Shown piece after piece: positions 46,885-56,560 of a DNA stretch of 64,000 nucleotides. The notes under the pieces were generated by a model. It worked only from the letters and a program-made list of their open reading frames with translations. It searched no databases and was not told the origin of the DNA. The position numbers and the translations under genes were made by a program. Each line of letters opens with the position of its first letter. The stretch's first letter is position 1. The DNA is from Rhodospirillales bacterium (GTDB lineage Bacteria > Pseudomonadota > Alphaproteobacteria > Rhodospirillales > Rhodospirillaceae), in NCBI GenBank assembly GCA_028281845.1, contig JANQJD010000016.1, positions 43,971 to 107,970 of the forward strand, written 5' to 3'.

Positions 46885-46920
46885 GGCCTCATTGTCTGAG
46901 GCCCTCTTCAGTCTGAAGAG
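46885..46920 (+). promoter_or_regulatory. Two back-to-back hairpins between nadE and gltX
   Basis: GGCCTCA-TTGTC-TGAGGCC (46885-46903) is followed without a gap by CTCTTCAG-T-CTGAAGAG (46904-46920). The second ends 12 bases before the GTG start of gltX, and its 3' arm GAAGAGAG is the only ribosome-binding candidate. They may terminate nadE mRNA or control gltX translation. No T-run follows. Confidence 0.5.
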
Positions 46921-46932
46921 AGTGAAAACGCT

Positions 46933-48363
46933 GTGTCCGTGACCGTCCGCTTCGCCCCTAGCCCAACTGGCCTCTTGCATGTCGGCAACGCCCGTGTTGC
47001 TTTGCTGAATCGCCTGTTTGCTGACTCCCTGGGAGGGCGTTTCCTTCTACGCCTTGATAACACGGATGCCGAGCGTTCCAGGGAAGAATATATCTCTGCT
47101 ATCAAGCGTGACTTGAGCTGGCTTGGGGTTGGATGGGAGCATACCGTACGGCAGAGTGATCGCCGACATTATTATCACACTGCGATGGCGCGGTTGCAGG
47201 CAGCAGGGCGGGTCTATCCTTGTTACGAAACGACAGAGGAACTAGACGAGCAGCGTCTGTTTCAGCGAGGAAAAAAGCAGCCGCGGCTTTACGACCGTGC
47301 CGCTCTGATGTTATCGAAAACTGATCATGTCCGCCTGGAGAGAAAAGGGCACCGTCCGTATTGGCGATTCAGGATTGATCCACATGATGTACAGTGGGAG
47401 GATCTTGTCCGTGGATCATGTTTTTGCCATGGGATTCATCTATGTGATCCGGTGCTACGACGGGCCGATGGGAGCTACCTGTATATGCTTCCTTCAGTGG
47501 TCGATGATATTGATTTCACTATTACACATGTTATTCGCGGTGAAGACCATCTCACTAACACTGCGATACAGATTCAAATTTTCCATGCACTAGGGGCAAC
47601 ACCACCGCACTTCGCTCACCTGCCGCTGATGCGAGATGTGAGCGGTCAGGGCTTATCCAAGAGACTGGGATCACTGTCCTTGGATGCCCTGCGCTGGCAA
47701 GGAATTGAACCAATAGCCCTGGCGAGTCTACTTGTCACTATGGGCACGATAAGACCCATCCGTTTACATAGCGCAATGGGTGAGCTCGCCGCAGCATTTG
47801 ATCTGCGTCACTACAGCCACGGGACGCCACGGTTCGATGAGTCAGAATTATGGCAGCTGAATGCACGCTGGCTGCATGCAGTGCCCTTTGCAGCTGTTAA
47901 AGACAGACTCATAGCGTTAGGACTTTCAAAAGTGACAGAAGGTTTCTGGAACGCTGTTCGGGCCAATCTAGACCGTCTGGAGACGGCCGGCACATGGTGG
48001 CAGATCTGCACCAGTACGATTGTCCCCAACCCCAAGATTATTGATGGGCCACTGTGCTTACTGGCTGCTGGACTGTTGCCTTCTGAGCCGTGGGACAAAA
48101 CAACCTGGTCCGTCTGGATCAGTGCCATCAAAAAAAAGACGGGACGTACGGGACGATCTCTGATCCGTCCTTTACGGTTGGCCCTCACAGGCCAGGACAC
48201 TGGCCCAGAACTGAGTGTGTTGCTACCAATAATCGGCCGGAACAGAGCGCTGGTACGACTGCGGCAAGGAAGGTGTAGGTGTACGTGTACGACTGCTGGA
48301 AGCAGTGGAGTGTATCCCGTCCAAAAAGGGCATTGTGGCGAAGAAGGACCAGGTAGCAGGTAG
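46933..48363 (+). CDS. gltX: Glutamyl-tRNA synthetase
   Basis: 476 residues from a GTG start. Class I signature PSPTGLLHVGNAR (HIGH) at residues 9-21 and the KMSKS loop as GLSKRLG near 241. Rossmann fold and the GluRS C-terminal helices end with GPELSVLLPIIGRNRALVRL, the normal family terminus. About 30 further residues (Cys/Gly/Ser rich) arise from short tandem repeats and read-through to a TAG inside another duplication. Alphaproteobacteria often have two gltX genes; this could charge tRNA-Gln as well. Confidence 0.94.
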   Translation: MSVTVRFAPSPTGLLHVGNARVALLNRLFADSLGGRFLLRLDNTDAERSREEYISAIKRDLSWLGVGWEHTVRQSDRRHYYHTAMARLQAAGRVYPCYETTEELDEQRLFQRGKKQPRLYDRAALMLSKTDHVRLERKGHRPYWRFRIDPHDVQWEDLVRGSCFCHGIHLCDPVLRRADGSYLYMLPSVVDDIDFTITHVIRGEDHLTNTAIQIQIFHALGATPPHFAHLPLMRDVSGQGLSKRLGSLSLDALRWQGIEPIALASLLVTMGTIRPIRLHSAMGELAAAFDLRHYSHGTPRFDESELWQLNARWLHAVPFAAVKDRLIALGLSKVTEGFWNAVRANLDRLETAGTWWQICTSTIVPNPKIIDGPLCLLAAGLLPSEPWDKTTWSVWISAIKKKTGRTGRSLIRPLRLALTGQDTGPELSVLLPIIGRNRALVRLRQGRCRCTCTTAGSSGVYPVQKGHCGEEGPGSR

Positions 48364-48364
48364 C
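48351..48364. repeat. 7-bp tandem duplication across the gltX stop codon
   Basis: AGGTAGC twice head to tail; the TAG stop is in the second copy. A second short repeat cluster (AGGTGT and GTGTAC, 48271-48290) lies upstream in the same tail. Confidence 0.8.
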
Positions 48365-48427
48365 AGTGAGAGTCCCAGCCGGCCGCGCAAGCGTTTTTGG
48401 TGACTTGATCAATCAAGGGGGTCGTGT

Positions 48428-48745
48428 ATGCCGAAAACCATGACTCGAACAATGACTCGTTCTAAAATCAGTGAGGCTATGTACCAGGAGGTTGGGCTGT
48501 CCCGTAGCGAATCGTCTGATCTACTTGCAATGGTCCTGGATGAGATGGCAAAAGCACTGTCACGAGACGAGATTGTCAAGATCGAGACGTTCGGGAGCTT
48601 TGCGGTCCGCAAAAAAGGACAGCGCATCGGTCGCAACCCTCGAACAGGGGATAAAATCCCTATCTTGCCACGCCGGGTCTTGACATTTCGTCCATCCCAA
48701 ATTCTCAATTTTCGCGTGAATATTATCTGTTGGAGTATGCGATAG
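48428..48745 (+). CDS. ihfA: Integration host factor alpha subunit
   Basis: 105 residues. The HU/IHF fold is complete: MTRSKISEAMYQEVGLSRSE, KIETFGSFAVRKKGQRIGRN and PRTGDKIPILPRRVLTFRPS, where the RNPRTG arm with Pro intercalates DNA. The tail after FRPSQIL (NFRVNIICWSMR) differs from the usual KKRING and may be frameshifted. AGGGGG precedes the ATG. In many alphaproteobacteria ihfA follows plsX-fabH; here it has moved. Confidence 0.93.
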   Translation: MPKTMTRTMTRSKISEAMYQEVGLSRSESSDLLAMVLDEMAKALSRDEIVKIETFGSFAVRKKGQRIGRNPRTGDKIPILPRRVLTFRPSQILNFRVNIICWSMR

Positions 48746-48792
48746 TCTGTCGGGAAGAAACCTGCCGCCACTGCCACGAGTGAGTTTTGACA

Positions 48793-49179
48793 ATGCAACA
48801 ATCACAGCCCACCTTTTCCCAGCATATGGACTTGATGTTTGTCTATGTGACTACCCCCTCACACGAGACCGCTCTGCGGCTGGGGCGGATGATCATAGAA
48901 GCGCGCCTGGCCGCTTGTGCGAATATTCTGGGTCCCGTTCACTCTGTGTATTGGTGGCAAGACCATATGGAAGAAGGGCATGAAGTCGCTCTGCTCTTGA
49001 AGACCAGAGAGAATCTGGTGGAGAATGTAGTTTCTGTTGTGCAGGCGTTCCATAAGGATACTTGTCCGTGTGTCATCGCGATACCCATTGTGGCAGGCAA
49101 CCCTGCTTTTCTAGAATGGATTGTTGCAGAGACGCGTACCCTTGCCCCTGCTGCCCCTGCAGACGACGAGAGGGACTGA
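48793..49179 (+). CDS. cutA: Divalent-cation tolerance protein CutA
   Basis: 128 residues from the ATG at 48793 (a TTG two codons upstream is possible). The ferredoxin-like CutA1 core is clear: VYVTTPSHETALRLGRMII, RLAACANILGPVHSVYWW, LLLKTRENLVENVV and FHKDTCPCVIAIPI. It forms trimers; its role in copper tolerance or signalling is not settled. The end APAAPADDERD comes from a 9-bp in-frame repeat. Confidence 0.93.
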   Translation: MQQSQPTFSQHMDLMFVYVTTPSHETALRLGRMIIEARLAACANILGPVHSVYWWQDHMEEGHEVALLLKTRENLVENVVSVVQAFHKDTCPCVIAIPIVAGNPAFLEWIVAETRTLAPAAPADDERD

Positions 49180-49205
49180 AAGCACTCCTCTCCTTCTTCT
49201 CTTCT

Positions 49206-50444
49206 TCATCTCCTCTTATGCGCCTGCGCCATATGCCCTAGCCGCAATCGTAGTGCATTCAGCTTGATAAAACCTTCAGCATCATGTTGCTCATAGACCG
49301 TGTCCTTCTCGAAGGTCACATAATCCTGTCTATACAAGGCATTAGGTGCCTGCCGTCCAACCACCCACACGGACCCTTTATACAATTTCAGACGGGCCGT
49401 TCCGTTTACCATTGCTTGTGTATTATCTATTATTGATTGAATTGCAGCTCTTTCTGGAGAAAACCAAAAGCCATTATAAACTAATTTAGCGTAACGAAGC
49501 ATTATTTCTTCTTTTAAGTGCATAATCTCACGGTCTAGAGTCAAACTTTCCACAGCCCGATGGGCCGCGAGGAGAATGGTGCCACCTGGGGTTTCGTACA
49601 CTCCCCGTGATTTCATACCAACGTAACGATTCTCCACTAAATCAACGCGACCCACCCCATGGCGACCCCCAATTTCATTCAGACGTGCAAGCAAGACGGC
49701 TGGTGAGAGCGCTTGGCCATTGATCGCAACAGCATCGCCACTGGCAAATGTAATCTCAACATATTCTGGGGTATTGGGAGCCATTTCTGGGGCTATGGTA
49801 CGACGGAAGATGTCTTCATTCGGCTCTGTCCATGGGTCCTCCAAGGCCTTGCCTTCGTAGGAGGTGTGTAGCAGATTAGAATCAACAGAGTAGGGCGTTT
49901 CTCCGTGTTTGTCTTTTAACACTGGAATCTGGTGTCGCTCCGCATAGAGAATCATGTCAGAACGGGACTGTAAGCTCCATTCTCGCCAAGGAGCGATAAT
50001 GCGGATATCCGGCTTCAGAGCATAGTAGGTGAGTTCAAAACGGATCTGATCATTGCCCTTTCCTGTTGCCCCATGGGCAACAGTGTCGGCTCCCGTGGCA
50101 ATGGCAATCTCTATTTGACGTTTAGCAATCAGAGGGCGAGCTATTGCTGTCCCGAGCAAGTAAGCACCTTCGTACAGGGCATTGGCTCGGAACAGCGGAA
50201 AGACAAAATGACGGGCGAACTCCTCGCGCATATCTTCTATAAAAATATGCTTTATTCCCATCATCGCAGCTTTTTTGCGAGCAATCTCCATCTCCTCACC
50301 CTGACCAATATCAGCTGTGAACGTAATTATTTCACAATTATAAATTGTTTTTAGCCAGTGCAGAATAACGGAAGTATCAAGCCCGCCAGAATAGGCCAGA
50401 ACTACTTTCCCTATTGTGTCCCTCTGATTCCTACTGTTTTTCAT
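49206..50444 (-). CDS. argG: Argininosuccinate synthase
   Basis: 412 residues from the ATG at 50444 (AAGG eight bases ahead; the frame is open to 50534 into etfA). ATP pyrophosphatase loop [16 protein letters not shown] near residue 16, [19 protein letters not shown] text (here [16 protein letters not shown]) and the substrate loop [13 protein letters not shown]. It ligates citrulline and aspartate. AT-rich blocks at 49420-49520 and 50250-50350 encode ordinary conserved sequence with A/T-ending codons. Confidence 0.96.
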   Translation of the reverse strand: MKNSRNQRDTIGKVVLAYSGGLDTSVILHWLKTIYNCEIITFTADIGQGEEMEIARKKAAMMGIKHIFIEDMREEFARHFVFPLFRANALYEGAYLLGTAIARPLIAKRQIEIAIATGADTVAHGATGKGNDQIRFELTYYALKPDIRIIAPWREWSLQSRSDMILYAERHQIPVLKDKHGETPYSVDSNLLHTSYEGKALEDPWTEPNEDIFRRTIAPEMAPNTPEYVEITFASGDAVAINGQALSPAVLLARLNEIGGRHGVGRVDLVENRYVGMKSRGVYETPGGTILLAAHRAVESLTLDREIMHLKEEIMLRYAKLVYNGFWFSPERAAIQSIIDNTQAMVNGTARLKLYKGSVWVVGRQAPNALYRQDYVTFEKDTVYEQHDAEGFIKLNALRLRLGHMAQAHKRR

Positions 50445-50499
50445 TCTGATTGCCTTATCCGCACGGAGCGTTTCCCATATGGCCCACAAAAGAGACAGC

Positions 50500-51447
50500 T
50501 TACGGCGAGTCGCAACGATCCAATGCTTCTGCAAGTTCAGGCAGTGTCACGAATAAATCTGCCACCAAGCCGTAATCTGCCACCTGGAAGATCGGTGCCT
50601 CTGGGTCCTTGTTAATGGCAACGATTATTTTCGAATCTTTCATCCCTGCGAGATGCTGAATAGCACCAGAGATGCCAACAGCGATGTAGAGATCTGGTGC
50701 GACGATTTTGCCTGTCTGTCCCACCTGAAAGTCGTTTGGCACAAAGCCGGCATCTACGGCTGCACGAGAGGCACCAACGGCAGCCCCGAGTTTGTCGGCT
50801 ACTACTTCTAACAATTTAAAATTGTCTCCATTCTGCATACCACGGCCACCAGAAATGATAACCCGTGCGGCAGTTAACTCGGGCCGTACAGATTTTGACA
50901 ACTCTCCTGCTATGTAACGAGATTCGTCGAATCCTTCCGCTTTCGGAATGACATCAATAGCCGTGAGCCCCCCTTCAGCGGGGGTTATATCAAAAGCAGT
51001 CCCACGCACGGTCAGGACCTTGATCCTATCTCGCGAGACGACCTCCGCTAAAGCGTTGCCAGCATAGATGGGACGAACAAATGTTTCTGGTCCCTTGATG
51101 CCAATGACATCGGAAATCTGCTGGACGTCCAGTAGAGCCGCCACGCGCGGCATGAAATTCTTTCCGAAAGTCGTGGAAGGCGCGAGCACGTGAGTATGGT
51201 GAGGCGCGAGGTTTGTTACCAGTAAAGAGATTGGCTCTGCGAGAAAATGTGCATAGCGCGGGTCGTCGCAGCACTGGACGGAAGCGAGACCGGGAATGCG
51301 GGCCGCCGATTCGGCGACAGAGCCGCATGCGTGACCAGCCACCAAAATGTGTATTGGAATCCCAAACACCTTGGCGGCAGTCACAGTGTGAAGGGTGGAA
51401 GGTTTCAGCGACGCATTGTCGTGTTCCGCTACAACCAGGACACTCAT
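50500..51447 (-). CDS. etfA: Electron transfer flavoprotein alpha subunit
   Basis: 315 residues. N-terminal [12 protein letters not shown], then the C-terminal FAD domain with [15 protein letters not shown] and the ETF-alpha signature [17 protein letters not shown], ending in [11 protein letters not shown]. It carries electrons from acyl-CoA dehydrogenases to ETF-ubiquinone oxidoreductase. Start overlaps the etfB stop by one base (TGATG). Confidence 0.96.
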   Translation of the reverse strand: MSVLVVAEHDNASLKPSTLHTVTAAKVFGIPIHILVAGHACGSVAESAARIPGLASVQCCDDPRYAHFLAEPISLLVTNLAPHHTHVLAPSTTFGKNFMPRVAALLDVQQISDVIGIKGPETFVRPIYAGNALAEVVSRDRIKVLTVRGTAFDITPAEGGLTAIDVIPKAEGFDESRYIAGELSKSVRPELTAARVIISGGRGMQNGDNFKLLEVVADKLGAAVGASRAAVDAGFVPNDFQVGQTGKIVAPDLYIAVGISGAIQHLAGMKDSKIIVAINKDPEAPIFQVADYGLVADLFVTLPELAEALDRCDSP

Positions 51448-52196
51448 CAGATCACCTTGGCTTCGTTCTTCAATTTAGCAACCAGCTCATGAACATCGGC
51501 AACCTTGATGCCTGCCTTGCGCATGGGTGGCTCTGTCACCTTGAGCGTGGTCAGGCGAGGGGTGATATCAACGTTAAGAGCTGAGGGTAGTATGATATCA
51601 ATCGGTTTTTTCTTCGCCTTCATGATATTGGGCAATGAGGCATAACGCGGCTCATTCAGCCGCAAGTCCGTGGTAAGAATCGCTGGCAGACGTACTTCTA
51701 GGGTTTCGAGACCCCCATCTACTTCACGGGTGACCACCGCCCTGTTATCCTTCAGGAAGAGCTTTGAGGCGAAGGTAGCTTGCGGTCTGCCCAATAAGGC
51801 CGCAAGCATCTGCCCAGTCTGGTTAGAATCGTCATCGATAGCTTGCTTACCGAGAATAACAAGCTCGGGATTCTCTTTTTGTACAATATTTTTCATTATT
51901 TTTGCTACTGCAAGTGGCTGCATCTCATCATCAGTCTGGACCAGGATCCCACGATCTCCCCCCATGGCAAGGGCCGTACGGATGGTTTCCTGACTCTGAG
52001 CCACGCCCATACTGACAACAACAATTTCTCCCACAAAACCCGCTTCTTTAAGTCGGACAGCCTCTTCGACAGCAATTTCGTCGAAGGGATTCATAGACAT
52101 CTTTACATTAGTCGTCTCGATCCCTGACGCATCGGACTTCACTCGAATCTTGACATTATAATCAACAACGCGTTTGACAGATACGAGAACCTTCAT
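51447..52196 (-). CDS. etfB: Electron transfer flavoprotein beta subunit
   Basis: 249 residues from the ATG at 52196: [35 protein letters not shown] and the AMP-binding [18 protein letters not shown] are diagnostic. The C-terminal recognition arm that docks on EtfA partners is present. The ribosome-binding site is an unusual A followed by nine G residues (52198-52206 as C). The frame upstream to 52253 is not family-like. Confidence 0.96.
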   Translation of the reverse strand: MKVLVSVKRVVDYNVKIRVKSDASGIETTNVKMSMNPFDEIAVEEAVRLKEAGFVGEIVVVSMGVAQSQETIRTALAMGGDRGILVQTDDEMQPLAVAKIMKNIVQKENPELVILGKQAIDDDSNQTGQMLAALLGRPQATFASKLFLKDNRAVVTREVDGGLETLEVRLPAILTTDLRLNEPRYASLPNIMKAKKKPIDIILPSALNVDITPRLTTLKVTEPPMRKAGIKVADVHELVAKLKNEAKVI

Positions 52197-52197
52197 G

Positions 52198-52206
52198 CCC
52201 CCCCCC
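52198..52206 (-). promoter_or_regulatory. G9 homopolymer serving as etfB ribosome-binding site
   Basis: Nine consecutive G (C on the plus strand) lie one base before the ATG. A change in run length would alter Shine-Dalgarno strength or spacing. Confidence 0.55.
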
Positions 52207-52396
52207 TGGGATCCCTTGATGCGCAAGTGAGAGAGATTATCACCGAAACGCACAACATGTCTCTGGATTTTTTTGATAGGAAAGAGCGCAGTTTGTTACT
52301 GGTGTAGAGGCCCTGTGATGTGCTTCTTTGTACTCATTCCTCCTGACCTCCTTATGGAGGGCGTTGTACCTCATACCTCTCTGAAATGACAATGAC

Positions 52397-53743
52397 ATGA
52401 ATGCGCTAGTTGCCATTCCCTATCGCGATCCTGTGGCTGTCTACGCTGGATTCTCCGGTGAGACAGGAGCGGTGTTGCTTGACACTGCTGATGGTACAGG
52501 GTTATCCTACGTAGCTGTGCGGCCGCGTTACTGGATCACACAACAAGGCGGTGAGCGAGTGGGGGATCCTTTCTCCCGCCTTGTGGAGCTTTTGAGGTTG
52601 GCACGGCCGGTGGCACGTGACTCTGGCCAACCGCCTTTTATGGGCGGTGTTATTGGCTTTCTTGGCTATGAGCTTAACGGATATCTGGAACGTCTCCCAT
52701 CACCAGTGCCGGCGGATATTCACTTGCCGGATATGGCAGTGGGTCTCTATGATTCTGTAGTGATATTCGCATCTGGACAAGCATGGGTTGGTGCACCAGA
52801 TGAAGCCAGAGCGCATTGCCTCGCAGTACAGGTCGCAGAGGCCGCTGACCTCCCGCCACTGGATTGGCAGCTTGGTGGTCGCTGGTGTACTGAAACCCCC
52901 CGTCCCTCTTATGAAGATAAAGTCCGGCAGGTGATCGACAGCATTGCAGCTGGTGAGGTCTTTCAGGTGAACATCTCACAGCGATTTGTCGCATCCCTGC
53001 CAGAGGGAATGCCCCCTATAACACTTTACCGAAGATTGCGAAAACTCAGCGCCGCTCCCTTCGCGGCTTGTCTCAGTCTCGGGGCAGGTCGTTTCATTCT
53101 CTCAGCATCGCCGGAGCGATTCTTGAAGGTGGAATCTAACGGTCGTGTCCAGGCATGTCCGATTAAAGGCACTCGCCCGCGCGGCATTAATAAATCCTCA
53201 GATGTAAATCTGGCTTTTTCTCTTTTAAAGAGTGTTAAAGATAGAGCAGAAAATTTAATGATTGTTGATTTGTTACGAAACGATCTCGCAAAAGTGTGTC
53301 AGCCTGGGAGTGTGCGGGCACCAAAGCTTTGCCATGTAAAAAGTTTTTCCAGTGTCCATCATCTCGTGTCAGTCGTTGAAGGTCAGCTGGTTCCAGGGAG
53401 GACAGCCGTTGATCTTTTGCGTGGAGCCTTTCCAGGAGGATCTGTAACTGGTGCTCCAAAGATACGTGCGATGCAAATAATCGCAGAATTAGAATCTTAC
53501 AGACGGGGTCCCTATTGCGGGTCGATTCTCTGGCTTGGCAGTGACGGAGCTATGGATTCCTCAATTGCCATTCGCACATTGATTCTCGATGGTCCCCGTG
53601 TTGTCACTCACGCTGGCGGTGGCATTGTCTATGACTCCGACCCTGCAGCAGAGTGGGAAGAAACCATGACTAAAGCCAAACATTTACTGGCCGCCCTGAC
53701 AGGCTCCAGTCCCCAACCCCAATGGGCTGAACTTTTCTCTTGA
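52397..53743 (+). CDS. pabB: Aminodeoxychorismate synthase component I
   Basis: 448 residues of the chorismate-binding family. The catalytic PIKGTRPRG near residue 255 has the Lys that distinguishes PabB from anthranilate synthase TrpE (which has Ala there). ENLMIVDLLRNDL, GAFPGGSVTGAPKIRAM and the C-terminal GGGIVYDSDP complete the fold. It makes 4-amino-4-deoxychorismate with glutamine from a PabA subunit not seen here. Divergent from etfBA. A 10-bp duplication follows the stop. Confidence 0.93.
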   Translation: MNALVAIPYRDPVAVYAGFSGETGAVLLDTADGTGLSYVAVRPRYWITQQGGERVGDPFSRLVELLRLARPVARDSGQPPFMGGVIGFLGYELNGYLERLPSPVPADIHLPDMAVGLYDSVVIFASGQAWVGAPDEARAHCLAVQVAEAADLPPLDWQLGGRWCTETPRPSYEDKVRQVIDSIAAGEVFQVNISQRFVASLPEGMPPITLYRRLRKLSAAPFAACLSLGAGRFILSASPERFLKVESNGRVQACPIKGTRPRGINKSSDVNLAFSLLKSVKDRAENLMIVDLLRNDLAKVCQPGSVRAPKLCHVKSFSSVHHLVSVVEGQLVPGRTAVDLLRGAFPGGSVTGAPKIRAMQIIAELESYRRGPYCGSILWLGSDGAMDSSIAIRTLILDGPRVVTHAGGGIVYDSDPAAEWEETMTKAKHLLAALTGSSPQPQWAELFS

Positions 53744-53762
53744 CTGATCCCTACTGATCCCT
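53743..53762. repeat. 10-bp perfect tandem duplication at the pabB stop
   Basis: ACTGATCCCT twice head to tail; the first base is the last base of the TGA stop. Confidence 0.9.
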
Positions 53763-53779
53763 GGCGGCGTGTACACAGT

Positions 53780-54535
53780 TTACTGTCGAATCTGCTCGGT
53801 CAGGTGCAAAGCAAGCCCACCAGCCACGCGCCCATGAGCGAGCAACGCTTTTTTTCCACCCGCCGCATAGATTGCTGCGGCAGTCAATAGGGCGCGTAGT
53901 TCATCTGGACTAGCGGCATTAAAGTGGCAGTAGGCCCCACGTGTAACGCTGGCGATGAGACGAAAGACGGTGGCTGCTGTTGGGTCGGAACCCTCATGAA
54001 AAAGAAAGACAGGTATGCTGATGGAACGCAGACTACTGGCGACTGCGAAAAGTGCATCAATATTCTCCTCCATACAGTCACCTATAAAGACGGCGGCGTT
54101 TACAGTGCGTTGAGGAGAGATTCCGGCCTCAGCCAGTATGTGTCTCAAGACCTGTTCAATCTGAGTCGGGCCGGCAGCACACGTGACCCGACTCATCAAA
54201 TCCCACAAGACCCTGGCTTCTGTAACCCACGGGCCTGCGCGACATTCTTTTAGACCTCTGTAGTAAACAAGCTGAATCTCTAACCCTCCCAGCGAGGTAG
54301 CAGTATGGAACATCTCAGCTTGGATGTGCATTGCCCGTTCCCAAGTAGGAGCACGACTAGCCGTGGCATCCATAGCAAACACCAAGCGACCGCCTTGTCG
54401 CCTGTCCCCCTGACACGTCCGCTCAACCTGTTTGAGAAAGGCTGTCACGCCATTGCTGGCTGCTACTGGACTCCTTTTTCTTTCGCCTACAGGCAGGGGG
54501 GCATGACGTGGCAATTGATGGTCAAGCATTGTCAC
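53780..54535 (-). CDS. von Willebrand factor A-like protein
   Basis: 251 residues, no signal peptide. FAMDATASRAPTWERAM near residue 53 gives a MIDAS-like DxTxS metal site, and VNAAVFIGDCMEENIDAL plus VFLFHEGSDPTAATVF follow the vWA sheet order. Similar vWA proteins occur widely in alphaproteobacteria, often beside a DnaJ-like gene, with unknown function. Here it is downstream of otsA on the same strand. The C-terminal ~35 residues (AAAIYAAGGKKALL) match those homologues as I recall them. Confidence 0.75.
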   Translation of the reverse strand: MTMLDHQLPRHAPLPVGERKRSPVAASNGVTAFLKQVERTCQGDRRQGGRLVFAMDATASRAPTWERAMHIQAEMFHTATSLGGLEIQLVYYRGLKECRAGPWVTEARVLWDLMSRVTCAAGPTQIEQVLRHILAEAGISPQRTVNAAVFIGDCMEENIDALFAVASSLRSISIPVFLFHEGSDPTAATVFRLIASVTRGAYCHFNAASPDELRALLTAAAIYAAGGKKALLAHGRVAGGLALHLTEQIRQ

Positions 54536-54570
54536 CCATCCTCAGAGAAAACACAGGGCCGTACCCCGTA

Positions 54571-54585
54571 ACAGTACAGTACAGT
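54571..54585. repeat. 5-bp repeat, three copies
   Basis: ACAGT three times in tandem in the short gap between otsA and the vWA gene. Confidence 0.7.
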
Positions 54586-54629
54586 GACGGCAGAGACGGC
54601 ACGCAACTCCGTTTAAACGGACAGACGAT

Positions 54630-56018
54630 TCAGGTTGAGACAATTTTTCCGTCCCCACGCAGGACGGTCAGGAAATTCTCACACCAATGTGATAACGTAT
54701 TAGTAGTAATTATCTTATACATTTGTTTCCAACGAGCGATTCTCTCCTCCAATGGCATAGATAATGCACGCGCCATAGCATCGGCGACATCATCTACATC
54801 GTATGGATTAACGAGTAGGGCTGCGTCCAGCTCATGAGCAGCACCGGCAAATCGTGACAGGACTAACACCCCCGGGGAATCCGCATTCTGCGCGACCACA
54901 AACTCCTTAGCGACGAGATTCATGCCATCCCGTAAGGGCGTGATGACTGCCACACTGGCTGTCCTGTAGTAGCCAGCCAGCGTAGCCCGTTTGTATCCTT
55001 TGCTCACATAGCGCACTGGCACCCAGTCAGGCTCACCGTACTGGCCATTGATCCGACCGGCTTCCTGTTCGAGCGTCCGACGCAGCCGTCTGTATTCTGG
55101 AACATCACCACGAGAAACGGGTGAGATTTGCAAGAAAGTGACTTTCTTCCGAAAGGGTGGGTGACGTTCAAGGAAGCGAGCATAGGCTCGCAGACGCTCT
55201 GGAATGCCCTTTGAATAGTCCAGCCTGTCGACACCAATTAACAGGGCACGCCCGTGAAGAGTCCTTTGTAACCTCTGGACTGAAGGGGTATGGAAGCTGT
55301 GCACCGCTTCTGTTGCCATAGATTCCGCATCGAGACCTATGGCGAAGACAGCGGCTCTCACTGTCCGCTGTCCCATAAACACGGTCCCGTCCGTCTCAAC
55401 TTTACCGTTTGATTCCTGAGACACATAGTCCAGGAAGGAACGGAGATCGTTGATCGTTTGGAATCCCACTACATCGTAAGCGGACATGGACTGTACTAGT
55501 CGGGCATGGCTCGGCAGGGTTAACATGATCTCAAGGGCTGGGAAAGGCGTGTGCATGAAAATGCCGATCCGTTGCGTCACCCCTAGGCGTCGCAGTTCTT
55601 GCCCAAGGGGAATCAGGTGATAATCATGTACCCAGATGATGTCATCTGGCTGTAGCAAGGAGAGCAATGCCGTTGCAAAGAATGTATTGACCTTCAGATA
55701 CGTTTGGTAATTGACTCGATCAAACTCTGCCATGTCTAGCCTGTAATGAAACAATGGCCATAGTGTTCTGTTGGCGAAGCCGTTGTAGTATTCCGCATAG
55801 TCTTCCGGTGTCAGATCGAGCAAAGCGTACGCAACGTTCCCCTTCGTCACGATATGTGGCAGTGTTGTCGCACCCTCAACCGTCCGGCCACTCCACCCCA
55901 ACCACAGCCCTCCGTAGGTAGACAGGGCATCATTCAGGGCGACTGCTAATCCTCCGGCCTGTGCCTGGTCGACGTCGGGGACAGCGACTCGATTGGAAAT
56001 GACAATCAATCGTCCCAT
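54630..56018 (-). CDS. otsA: Trehalose-6-phosphate synthase
   Basis: 462 residues of glycosyltransferase family 20 from the ATG at 56018 (GGAGG nine bases ahead). RLIVISNRVAVP at the N-terminus, GLWLGWSGR, IIWVHDYHLIPLGQELR near residue 126, GVDRLDYSKGIPERLRA near 263 and the C-terminal LRDGMNLVAKEFV and VLSRFAGAAHEL bind UDP-glucose and glucose-6-phosphate. The matching phosphatase otsB is not adjacent. Trehalose could serve as osmolyte or carbon store. Confidence 0.95.
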   Translation of the reverse strand: MGRLIVISNRVAVPDVDQAQAGGLAVALNDALSTYGGLWLGWSGRTVEGATTLPHIVTKGNVAYALLDLTPEDYAEYYNGFANRTLWPLFHYRLDMAEFDRVNYQTYLKVNTFFATALLSLLQPDDIIWVHDYHLIPLGQELRRLGVTQRIGIFMHTPFPALEIMLTLPSHARLVQSMSAYDVVGFQTINDLRSFLDYVSQESNGKVETDGTVFMGQRTVRAAVFAIGLDAESMATEAVHSFHTPSVQRLQRTLHGRALLIGVDRLDYSKGIPERLRAYARFLERHPPFRKKVTFLQISPVSRGDVPEYRRLRRTLEQEAGRINGQYGEPDWVPVRYVSKGYKRATLAGYYRTASVAVITPLRDGMNLVAKEFVVAQNADSPGVLVLSRFAGAAHELDAALLVNPYDVDDVADAMARALSMPLEERIARWKQMYKIITTNTLSHWCENFLTVLRGDGKIVST

Positions 56019-56560
56019 ACTGTCAATCCTCCGCTGGTGGGGGAGCAAGTGTAGGCTGCTACCTCTGGAAAACCAACATTTTTATTCAGAATAGAGACGA
56101 ACCTGCGTAATGCTGTCGCTAGATGAGAGGAGCTGGCGCTGCGCACAAGTCAGAACACGGCTCTCCTTGTCTATGACCCCAGTGGGATAAAGAGCGTTGT
56201 CGAACAGGTTCAGGACCGCTATTTTGTTGAAAACCATGCCTGTTGTCGAGTTTCGTCTGTTGTGCCGCTTCCTTCGCCATGCGAGCCGTTGCTTGGCGGC
56301 CAAGGACGGAGTGTAGCAAACGCGCTCCGCGTGCTGACAGTCTAAAAAGACACGTCGGAAACTTTAGCAAGAAGCGTGGGCAGCATCGTACGTGAGCGAG
56401 TCAGCCAAAGCGGGCTCACCATCTCGCCACTATCGCACAGCTTGGCAGCTGTCTGATCACAGCTCTTTGTCTGCAGACCGCGCCGGGCTGTACAGCAAGC
56501 TGCTGTACAGCAAGCCATTTCTGATGAGGTCAAGTCCTGAATTGTGGAGAGTCCATTTTC
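56019..56560. other. 540-bp gap between otsA and rne
   Basis: No recognisable gene on either strand; short frames lack motifs. Near the rne start an imperfect 15-bp tandem duplication lies at 56487-56516. The rne promoter and a probable long leader should be here, which in other bacteria carries the autoregulation signals of RNase E. Confidence 0.5.
56487..56516. repeat. 15-bp near-perfect tandem duplication in the rne leader
   Basis: GCTGTACAGCAAGCT followed by the same sequence with one change at the last base. Each copy can fold on GCTGTACAGC, a perfect 10-base palindrome. Confidence 0.85.
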
